Assembly (NCBI GenBank): GCA_914767715.1
Contig: OU612067.1
Location: forward strand, 17,737,001-17,801,000
From: Membranipora membranacea
Lineage: Eukaryota > Bryozoa > Gymnolaemata > Cheilostomatida > Membraniporidae
Direction of reading: 5' to 3'
Length of the DNA stretch: 64,000 bases
Shown: one piece after another, positions 46,201 to 58,200 of the stretch
How positions within the stretch are numbered: the first letter of the stretch is position 1
Layout of the letters: every line of letters starts with the position of its first letter
Notes under the pieces: model-generated
Seen by the model: only the letters and a program-made list of their open reading frames with translations
Databases searched by the model: none
What the model was told of the DNA's origin: nothing
Program-made: the position numbers and the translations under genes

Positions 46201-49200
46201 ATCCGAACCGTGTTTATTCAACACAATTCCTAATTGGCGTCGTGGCTGAATGGTTAGCGGCTTGCACACAATGCCTTCAAAGGGATTTAACGCGGGAGGC
46301 CGGGGTTCAAGTCTCTTTTCATGTTTTTCCCATCATGGGAATGGTTAGAATCCACTGGATTCTCACCATTCGAAATTGGAGTGAACCACAAAATCGACCC
46401 ATGGAACCATAGTGAAAGTCAAATTGGGCAAATCTATTAAAGACTTTCTTTGAGGCTGCTCTTTTGTATCACATCTTATTCTCCATATTTTATTCTATCA
46501 TGTGAGCGATTTTCAGCTTTAGAATCCAAATATTGAGGAAGTTATGGCCTCTCAAACTTCCAGGGTGATTGCCTTCAATCGGCATTGGGAATAAGCGGAT
46601 GTTTCCCCTGGGGTATGTCACAACCATAGACATGTGACATAGACATTGTGAGTTATTAGTTAATACACTAATAATCACATAATAATTGATGATCAAAATT
46701 CAAACCTGGGTGGGATTCGAACCCAGGGTCCCCATACCTATAGGCAACCGCCACTTGGACCAACTAGATTAGCTGGTTGTGACATACCCTAGGGATTGCC
46801 GGCTGATTTTTACTTCCGATAAATTGCCGTCACCTTGGAAGTTTGAGGTGACGGCAATTTAGTCTTTAAGGTGACGTATGTCAGAAACTTGGTGAGGGAG
46901 CATGAATATGATGCGGGATATGCACGATAGTTTTTATCCGTGCTTTCAGCAAAAACCATTCACAGATGACAGATCTGTAGTATTGGATATATTTGTGGCA
47001 GTTCGATTAATTTAAAACAAGTAACTTTTCCAGTTTTCTAAAACTTGATTTAAGATGCTTTACAGAATCCCTTATGTTGGATTAAGAGGGACACGTATAT
47101 GACCATACCTTTTGCTTTAGCTCTGGTTCTTATAACATTAGACTGAGAAATGACTTCTTCCTTTAGATAAATATCCTGCAGTCTTGAGTCATTTGTGTTG
47201 ATTGCGTGTTGCAATAGTTTTGAAAGTGCCATAGTCCTATAAGTAATGATTCAATAGTAAAGTCCGGTACACAACCACAATGAGGAAAAGCTAAGTACTC
47301 CTATATAAACTAACACAATTGGTTAAGCCCTAGTGAACCAGAAACAAACTCCGACAGCATTATCTTAGGTTTGGCTAACAATTTGCCAACAAGAAAAAAT
47401 TGCATGTAAAGTCAGCGATCCAATAGACCACCATGAAGAAAAAATACAAAAAAACCGCTCTCGGCCTATTGGCTAAGATCAAAGTGTCACTGCATATGGG
47501 CGACTAGTGCCCGTTTTCAGTATTTTTGGCAGCTTGCTGCAAAATCAAATTCAGGAGGTCCTCTATGGCCTCACCTCTAGGATGCATTCTAGTTTTCTAG
47601 GAGGTACACCCGCAGTATGAGCATTTCGGGCAACCTTCGTCCCTCTTTAGGGACAGTCCAACCTCTGTTTTGTCATAAGAAAAAATATGATAAAACTTAC
47701 GTGACTTTAGTATCATACGAGCCGAAGAAGAGATGTTGTCTGGAGCACCAGTTAGTAAGTACAAATTTGAGAGCTGGTGAGCCGTCCGGACCAGGTGTCA
47801 TTGTCAGGAAGTCGAGTAAGGCCTCCACTCTGTGAATAACTAACCGAGCAAACACCATAATCAGCTCCTGTGTGGGATATAACAATATCAAACACTGATA
47901 TATAATATAACAATATCGAACACTGATATATAATATAACAATATCGAACACTGATAAATAATATAATAAATTCATATCAATGATATTGAAGTTTGCGAGA
48001 GACATCAGAAAAAAAGGAGGCAAATTATATCTGCCTTCTATGAGAAGGAAGTGTCCATAGTGCATTTTGAAAATTCCTCAATTATGGCATACAGGAGGAG
48101 CATATTCAAGATAAGCTAAAATAAGCTAGTTTGAAAGCACTTAATGAAGGTGGGAGATTATTTAATGAAGTGACATTATAGAAATGTTGCCAGCTTTGAA
48201 TTTTCGCTATTTCAAACACGAGGTATGAGAAGATCTCTTCGCTCCTCTAGGGTAAAAAGCTTATGCAAAAAATTAAAAAGAGTTCAATTTTAGCTTGTAG
48301 TCCCTAGGGGTAACCACAGGCAAACTTAAGTCATACCTGCACGATACTGGAGGTCTCCACTTGCTGTAGTTTACTCAGCACAGCCCTCAGTATCAGATCT
48401 AAATCCGACCCTATCGAGCTGCTTAGCTTAGTTATAAGTAGCGAGACTAGCTTGCCTACATATGATGCGCTGAATTCTGATGACTTTGGATCAAGTAGCT
48501 TGGACACTACCAATCCTATTATTTGTAATCCCGTGTTACCTGTAAGTAAGTAAAGTTAATCATTCAAAGTTTATTGCAGCTAGAAAGTTTTAACATTGAT
48601 GCATAATATAACAAAACAGCTATATCAAATTAATGCCTAGCAAGGAGTGAGAGCTGGCATTTTTCTGATGCGTCTCAAATACTGTCTGACACTCACTTCA
48701 TGGGATCAAAAATATCGAATCTCAGTTGAAAACTTAAAAAATTACAGACTATTATCATATGGCTTGTGTTGAGACGCAGTAATTTAGAATAGATCATAGA
48801 TCATACATTTCTCCATCCAGGTCTTCCCCTCATCGCAACATAGCAAGCTAGCAAAAATGCGCCCCTTTTAGCCTCACAAAGTTGAATAGCTAATGAATGG
48901 TATTTTCTAATTTTCTATTTTCTAATTGGGTTTTCTTACCATATTTGAATAAATTTACTGTGGTTGAACTTTGCAGCTTATGCTAGAGAAAATATTTGCT
49001 GATGAACACATTTTTTGTAAGTGAAATGTAAAACATTTCACATGGGAATGTTTGTAACAAGCGGCATTAAGCTATCTCACCTCTATCATCCTGCCACAGA
49101 ACCACCTGCTGTGCTGACTTAGAAATGTAAGCTCTCAAACATTCTCCACCATTCTATACAATAAAAATAATAACAATATCATATATAAGATTAAAAAAGT

Positions 49201-52200
49201 GAACAATAAAAATAATATAAGCAGGATAAAACGAAGGAACACAGCTTTGAGTCCCATGTTCAAAACCATGCAGTTCACAGTCTGTATGTTTGTAAACTGT
49301 GTTTTCCGAAGAAAATAAAGCTGCGATTTTTAAAGAAGAGATATTATTAATTTTCTCCATCCACCTAATAATTATTTTATGAATTCCTATCGGCAACGAT
49401 TACCCCAAAAATACAAACATCATATTGTACCCCTTAGCTGACGTGACGTGATGATGATATTGTTCTCCTGAAACCCTTATGGTGATAATATGTGTGAACA
49501 TTTTACCTGCATAATTGAGCTATCATCAGTACCTATAGTGAGATTAGCTACCATCGGGAATACAGCCATAAGATCCTCGGATATCGGCTCATTACTTCCT
49601 CTAACTAAAGTCTCCACCATCTCTAAACTACCCTGTAAATAAAAATATAACACTAAACTACCCTGTTAATAAAAATATACATCTCTAAACTACCCTGTAA
49701 ATAAAAATATAACACTAAACTACCTTGTAAATAAAAATATACATCTCTAAACTACCCTGTAAATAAAAACACATCTCTAAACTACCCTGTGATTAAAATC
49801 ATAATGTCAGTTTGAACAGAATTAGTCAACTCTTTTTTCATATCAAGAGACATAAGTTAATAATTCAGGTATGAAAACTGTCAACAGATGCAGTACAAAC
49901 AAATGCAACAACTACCATTCTCTGATTCAAATCAAAGACGAAATTTCAAAATGGCGTTGACTTAGGTGATCAAGTCCTTATGCCTACTATGCATCACAAA
50001 CCCGTAAAGCTTAAGTGGAGTGAGAGGAGGTACTGCTACCCAGCAACACCCTCATATCAATGCAGTTCAGGTTCTCAAGCTATAAGCAGGTTGCAGATCT
50101 TACCGGCTGTAGTGAGCTGGGTAGGGTATCCGGAGTTCTTTGTTGTATTATACTGACTAATGTCGGTAACATCTTCTGTTGAATTATATCATTACGAACT
50201 ACAGCCAGCTGCATTATCAACTCTTTGCAGATCTCAATAATATGCATATCTGTAATGAAGCAATTAATAATTACCAAGATGTCCATATATCCAGTAAATT
50301 CAGCAATACAAGTTTTAACATTTATCGGAATATAATCTTCTTCCTTAACATGATGTTCTTCAAAATGTGTCAAGCAAGTAAAACAATAAAAGATTAAAGA
50401 AGAAAAATCGGAGACATCAAGGAAATGATAAGGAATCACGGGATATTTCACCTTTTCATTTTCCCCAGAATGCATCTTAGATAGCAACATATAGGTGATG
50501 AATCGCAAAAGAATTATAACAAATATGGAACACAAATTTAGGTCTACTGATTACTCACCATGACTATATTTCAGGAAGACTGCCATAAAAAATGGGATCG
50601 ATTTTTCAGCCACAGATGCAGCAAACTCCGTGTCCACCTAGAGAAACAAAACCATTGATTGAGATATGGAAATGAGTAGCAGCAACATTTTAAAATCAGG
50701 GAATTGGTCCCAAACACCCTGATAAAATAATCTGATAATATACCAACCCTCCCTGATTATATATATGAGTCTTTGGGAGTTATGCTCTCTCTGAAGTCTT
50801 GTTCAATGAGAGTGCAACTCCCACATCACAGACTTTTTGGCCTGTCGCCACGACTTAGTCATACCCATATAGTTATGATATAAATATAATAACTCAATGG
50901 TCATACCAATTGTCTCCATTGTTTTTAATTAACTCCCCAAGCAAAACGAAGGGATCTCTTACCTTCAACAAATGTTCCATACTATCTAGACTGAGGCCCA
51001 GTACTTCCGAACCATAAGACTGGGCTATACTCATAACGCTCTCATACATAGCAGGTAGAGCTGGTGAGAGTAGGGCTGCTTGACTGTTAGCTATCAGGTT
51101 ATCACAGAAGAAATACACAGCTCTTACAGCTGATATACGTACGGGGGCGGGCTGACCCTCCCCTAAAGCTGTCACGGTGGCTTCCAAAAATCTACAGTCA
51201 TAGGAGCAAGTATAGTAACGTACACCAACTCTGAGTGGATAGAATGGTTTCAAACAGGTTCCAGTCATCAAAGCGTGGGCAGTCTATTTGATTGAATGCA
51301 TAATAATGATTTTTCATTTTGAACTTATGCAACCATAAAAATGAACGACAAAAAACAAATTCACTCTTAATTGCCTTCAACAGTAGTCAATGTAGCAGTA
51401 GTATGTCACGCGGCTACCAAAAATGAAGCCGGGTGACAAGGCTTTAGTCAACGATATTGTACATAATATAATGGCGAGCTAACATCATGATTCCACATGA
51501 ATGTTGGCTACTGATATGTGACATAACACTTACTTCTGAATAAGCGCAGGCTCCATGTAATGTGAGAACTTTCCTGCGGTCCACAAACATCTTCCAGTTA
51601 AAAATGGTGTATCTGGTAAGACAAGAAAGGAATAATGCTTATTTCAAACGGATGCAACATTACTTTATGTACTAAGGCCAAAGCAGTAGGATAAACCTAA
51701 ACTTTTGGATAAAGCATATAGAACCAGAATACCTAAGTTCGGTATGAAAATGTTCTAAAACATTACATTGACAGAGCTTCTTAAATAAATAACTGCCTAT
51801 TATACGTTAAAAGTATGTAGGAGAAGACTAGATAAGCTTTATCTAAATTACCTGCATTTTGAGTCACTCCCATTCGACTGGGAAGTCCCAGCGGCTAGAG
51901 GGAAGCAACTCAAGATGCAGGAGGATAACCAGGCTAGCAATAACTTAAGAGAAGTGTACAGAAACAGCACCAATCTGTTTGTGAAGACTACAATACAATA
52001 ATCAGGACTATATCTAATCTGGTTATATATTAAAGGTAAACAAACAGGTTTCAAATGCGAAAAAGCCGCATCTTTAATTCTATAATTTTCATGGTATTAG
52101 TAGATGTGTTTTTCATACTACGGCTGCCCATATCTGCTTAGCGGAAGAAAAGGTGTTACAAAACCTCAATTTACCTTTAAGCTGAGACATATCAGGCTTA

Positions 52201-55200
52201 TGTGTACAGGGCTTAGATAACAAAGGCTTAGATAAACAGCCTGGAAAGTCTATAAACAGCTCACCTGGGTTCGCTAAATCTGACAGTATTACGTTCTGTA
52301 AGAAGTCTGCAAAGTCAAACTTCACTTTGCCTTCCTTGATAGCACCGATAAACATCAGTCTAACGCCTCCCATTGCTAACATCACTGACTCATGTATTTT
52401 CCACCTGTAACATAGTCAAACATTGTTTTTTTGTCATTCAGTATCTTTGAAGGTAAGGAAATACTGATATCAGGTACATTAAAATTAGTTTTCAATTTCT
52501 GACTGATTACTGTGTAAGTAAAATGACATTGATAAGACCTGACACAGCAACTTACTTGGACGAAAAAGACCTTTCAGGTAATATCACAATGTATGTAGGA
52601 TGGTTAATACTGTCGCCCTGCTCTATGCATTTACTACACACATGTCATACTATTGCGTATCACTTTATTGCGTGATCTATCCGCTTGGATTCTAAATTTG
52701 GTAGAATCAGGGGCAAAAAAGGGGTAGCAAACCCAATCTGATCATATTGTGCGTTTATGGTATTGAGGCAAGATGTAACATAAGTGACAAAAAGCCCGGA
52801 AATGGCGCAGAAGAACCAGTGAAATGACAGATATGCAATGACAACTATAATGTGACAGCTATGACATGACAGATATGCCGTGATAGCTACAGTGCGACAT
52901 ATGCAATGTAACAGTTATGACATACCAGTACTGATTGCCCGATTGTTTGAGATGTTGAGCCTGAGTCATATGAGTGGTTATATTCTCAGCTAATGCTATC
53001 AGTCCCTCATCGTCAAACTCTGCTATTATTGCCTGTAATAATTTTAGGAGATCTGATTATGTCGGTCTATAATACTGTCATAATACCCATATCCTTCAAA
53101 TACGTCTACATTCTACATCTTGTGGGGGATTGAGATGTTTGTGGATAACATGTTGACGGTTTATTGAATTTCCAACTATTCTATGATGGAAGGGAATCAT
53201 TCTTTTTCAGCTCTAAAATTGATGAATTCTAGATTGCGTACCGGCTTAATGTACTAGTTTCAATGCTTACACTTTGTTGAGTTCCGGTTTTGTTTCATAA
53301 CCAAACATGATAGATGGAGATGGTGATGAAATCCCTCGACCACCACTAACAAAACATGTTATATTCCGCCTATTTTACACATGGTAGGGGGTGTTTTACT
53401 AACTCCGCCTATTTTACACAAGGGTGAGGGTGTTACTCTAACTCCGCCTATTGTGCACATGGTAGGAGGTGATACACTAACTCCGCCTATTATACACATG
53501 GTAGGAGGTGTTACACTAACTCCGCCTATTATACACATGGTAGGAGGTTTTACACTAACTCCGCCTATTTTACACAAAGAGGGAGGTTTTACACTAACTC
53601 CGCCTATTTTACACAAAGAGGGAGGTGTTACACTAACTCCGCCTATTATACACATGGTAGGAGGTGTTACACTAACTCCGCCTATTTTACACAAAGAGGG
53701 AGGTTTTACACTAACTCCGCCTATTTTACACAAAGAGGGAGGTGTTACACTAACTCCGCCTATTGTACACAGGGTAGGAGGTGTTACGCTAACTGCACAG
53801 TGACTAACCTGAAGCAGGTCCTGAGCGGATATTCTAACACTAAAAGAGAAACTCTCATCATCTTCGTCCTCGACAAACTGACCAGCTGATTGTAACCAGC
53901 ATGTCTCCTGGGTAAGTGAAGACAAAATATAACATGACAAGGCGGATTGTCGTGATCTGTATGAGGAAAAGGATTTGCATTCAAAACTCTGGTCTTCATC
54001 TGTTTGAACCAAAGACTTAATAATAATATTATTATTATTATTCATATTAATTAATAATATTATTATTAAGTCTTTGGTTTGAACATGTAAACTTCACTCG
54101 GCTTGTCCTGGATTTTCCAAAGATAATACAATTATTATTATCATTACGCACGCCACCTTGTCGTTGGTGAGTATATCATATGTCAAGTCAAGTTATCATT
54201 GATTTAAATTGGTTAAAATCGCAAGATTCAGTCAGGCACCTCATTCCGAAGAATGGGTGTCGAATTAGATTGTGCCTTCGGGGCGAGGCCGCAATGTCTG
54301 CGCCAGTATGCTCTCAGTTTGTAGGCAAGTCAGAGCACACCTTGGGAGCCAACAATCCCCAGTAGTCAGTGGACTGCAGCGGGATTCGAAACCCACGACC
54401 TTCAACACTTGTATGCTGAAGTCCGGCGCTCTAACCAACTGAGCCACCTCCTACTCAAATACTCCTGGTGGTAGCTGTGGAGGAGGCAGATGCAGCAGTA
54501 ACAAACAAAATCGGATCTGTGATTCAAGTGGCCACCCTGAAAAACTAATGCTGTTATAATTTGTCAGCTAAGAAGTATGCCAGTATGGTGATAACAACAC
54601 GAAGCACTGTGATTTCAGTATTGTGTGATCTCACACTGATCACGTATTATACTATTGCATATATATCTCTGATCGGTAGAGAGTGTATTAATTCACTTGG
54701 TAAAAGTACCATCAGGAGGAATTTGGTGTGACGACCCGCGTTCAATTTTAGTAATTAGGGGTGGGTACATATTAGGTACCGGTACTAAATTGACTCTAAC
54801 GATCAGAGATACATATGATAATAGTGTAATATCAGTTTCAATGCTGCTTGATTTACCTGTTCAGAGGTCATCTGGGTGTATATGGTCACATAGTACAGAA
54901 GCTGTTTAATATTCTCCTTGATGACAGAGTGAAATTTTCTCATATCCACTAACCCATGTATGAACTCAAATACTGAATAAATGAGTGCTTCGGAGCCAAG
55001 TACCTCTCCTGTCAAACACCAATTATCAAATGTTACGTAAAATATGTTGGGAATGCTGTTTGACTGAGAATATTTAGACCTTATCAGGAGAAAGTTAGGT
55101 GGGGTTAAACTAATTCTAGTAAACATTGTGCGTGGTTAGTCATAATTCTGTCTAAGTATGCACCAAAGATTCACTTATGAGTTGAAAAAAATATCACTCT

Positions 55201-58200
55201 ATACCTACCATCGGAGTCAACCGGATCTCCATCGAAACCTTCTGGATCATCATGTACATTAGTCTTCACATATCTAAGTAGGAAATCCGTCAAGGACTAA
55301 TAGTCCAGACAACAACACCATAGACAACCTCAAAAAAACTGAGCGACAATGCATATAAAACCTGTAGGAGGGACATCAATATCGCTCATGATATCTAGCT
55401 ACAGCCTTGTTCATTGTACAGTGGTACGCTAGTACTGAATTTTGTACCAACATATTATTGTACACTCTCAGGTAGAGCAAAAGCGAATTTTTCTCTCATA
55501 GACACATCAGCTATAAAATTATTGAGTATCGTTTACCACTATACGCTGTACTTTATCTATATATTGTTAAGCATTGTTAGATAGAGCAAAAGACGCATCA
55601 ACTATGAATCATTATCGAGTATAGTTGGTAAAGGATACAGTTCTGATGAATTGACTAGAAGTTGCCATATACACATAACTATAGACTTGAAGTGAGCGCC
55701 CATGTGTGACGGGACGCTTTTCAGTAATACTGTGAGAGCTTTCATGATATCTGTCTTTATTCCTGTGTCTGTGACGGCATCATCGGACGACTGTAGGGCC
55801 TCAAGGAAAGCCTCCACAAACTTTGGTAATACAGGCACTAGAAGCTGTTTTACTGCTTGCTGTCAAAATCATATAAAGGAAAAAAGATTTTTAAGACACA
55901 TGAACTTTGGGTAATACAATGATATGAACAACAGACCTTCAATGAATATATACTCTGGGTGCACCTCAACTAGAACTTGAGAAAAAACCATAAAGTCGTG
56001 ACTCCCAAGTTTTGTTTCTCATGGCAATAAGCTCAAAGCTGCTGCAGATTTTCATGATAATCTGCAGCTAGATGCATGACAACCAATGCAATGTTCAATA
56101 GGGTACAGTAGACACCGTATCTTTGCTACTCAAAAGCATCGGGCTTCTCCATTAGCATAAAGATACAGCATACTGCAATTATACCTGATTGCCATTATAG
56201 GTTGTGAAATATTGTGGTTGATATAAATTTGATAGCTTAAAATAACTATCAGCATGAGAATGATCACAGGCATGGAAAAGCAAACTGAGTTAACAATGAA
56301 ATATAGAATTGTGAAAACTTACTTTCTCCACTTGAGATATTTCTATGATAACATTGACACATGTGCTGAATATGACGACAGCCCTAGATCTGGCTCTGTT
56401 ACTGTACTGTCCGGTAGTTACAAATATACGATAGAGCTGAGGTAACAACACTGGAGCTATCTTAACCATCTGTGTATCGGTTATATCTCGTGTAAACTCT
56501 ACAATAATACAGGTCCAAACAGCATTAAAAACAAAAAATGTATATATAAAAATATTTCTCCTTCCTAAAAGCCTCTCACCGCTATTAAGTTATCTTAGAG
56601 GATGTTACAGTGGGACGTTGGAAAATAATTTTTTTTAAAATGTGCATATTGGTAGATAGTAGTATTCTATTATGAGTGAATAATGCATTGAACGTTCACT
56701 ATCATTTTTATTATTTTTATTTCAAACCGCATTGTCTGAAGTAACTGCACTGCAGATTTTTCCATCACATTATTATTTTATATGCGCTATCATTGGGATC
56801 AACATTGATAAAAAATGTCAATCTTACCAAATAATCTGACGGAAAAAAATGCAGTGGAACATATTTTTAGTTGCGACTGGTCGGCAACATATCGATCATC
56901 CAGCACCAAAACACGACTTGGCACTGTTACATTTAGAAGATGAGGGATTCATACAATACATCTCATGAGTCTGTGTTAGCTAAGACTAAATTGAAAGTCC
57001 TGCCAGTTTCATCACATGTACCAAATCTGAACAAACCAATGACCCAAAAAAATAAAGAGAAGTTTGCAGATAAATATCTAGATGATATTTTGAGCGAACA
57101 TGTCTTTAATAAATCATGAGGGGTTGACTGTCAACTCGTACCTGTTAAAACCCGCATGCTGCCGTGTACCGCTTCAGTATCAGAGCTACCGAGAGCGGAC
57201 ATGAGAATATCAAATAACTCAGGCCAGTTATCCGGCCAATCCCAGGTGGCTATAGAGGATATGACATAAGCGACAGTTGCTCGTACTCGGCTATCTGACT
57301 CTGTGAGACCGTGAGGTATCAGTGCTCGTATACCTGACTTAATCTACAAAATATATATATGAACTTTTTTCGTTTGCAGAGAATGTTTCACAGAAAAAAT
57401 GGAAAGAAAAAAATAAAGCCACAAAGATGTTAACGCATAATTGATGAGCACTATAATCTGGAAGATCTCTTAAAATGTGAAATGGATGGACTTGATCTTA
57501 TGTGAATTGGTAAATAATTAATAATTGTAGCTATAGTGTTGTCAAAAATATATCCACTGTGATTAAAGCCTACTTATCACTCATTAGACAGCTCACAACT
57601 GAAATATTATGGAGTGACTAACTAACCATTAATTGGTATAGTAGCTTGAATATGTACATGGAAAAGTTTTTTGTGCAAGTTAATGTAGACATCTAGATAG
57701 TTGAGATGACTATAACTTTATAAAGATCAAAAGAAATCAGACAACAAGCTGTGCAAGCAAATATGCCACAGTGGGATCTGCGATAATTTTGTTAATTGAC
57801 ATTTTTGTTTCAACTACAAGGCAATCGTTAGTTTAAGCGCTCAGACTGTGCCGGGACAGCTGGTAGTGGCATTGCATTATCAACCACTTTCCCAACAACG
57901 TGGGTGGGTGGGGAAAGTAGATGATAATGAACTGTCACCACCAGCTATCCCAACACAGTTTGAGTGCTTAAAGCAGGCAATCGTAGGTTCACAACATCTG
58001 GCTATCTGCCAACATTATATTGTGATGCCATCATATCGATGAGAAAAATCACAAATGCTTACATGGTTTGGAGTTTCAGGAGGAGAGAACTTCTCTGACA
58101 GTTCTGACCAATGTGTGTCCACATACTGACGTAAGAGAACAGCAGCCAGCTGCTTGATAGAGCCATTCTCTTTGTCATTAATGCATAACTCTGTAAGCAC

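Noticed and set aside
46706-46780. tRNA gene on the minus strand with perfect B box
   Set aside because: The acceptor stem does not pair and the D arm is irregular. It is embedded in inverted repeats, so it was treated as a SINE-like module.
47445-47500. U2 snRNA gene
   Set aside because: Similarity ends after about 30 nt. The branch-site-pairing GTAGTA and the Sm site are absent, and the body is a dispersed repeat.
52122-52174. Possible IPO9 exon reading SSAKQIWAA, similar to the conserved GRALWAAS segment
   Set aside because: The segment at 51534-51612 fits far better ([19 protein letters not shown]) and joins its neighbours in phase. Using 52122-52174 would duplicate that region.
53381-53803. 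140-aa plus-strand protein of [11 protein letters not shown] repeats
   Set aside because: It is explained by a 39-bp minisatellite in an IPO9 intron. The open frame follows from unit length, and no start context or gene structure supports it.
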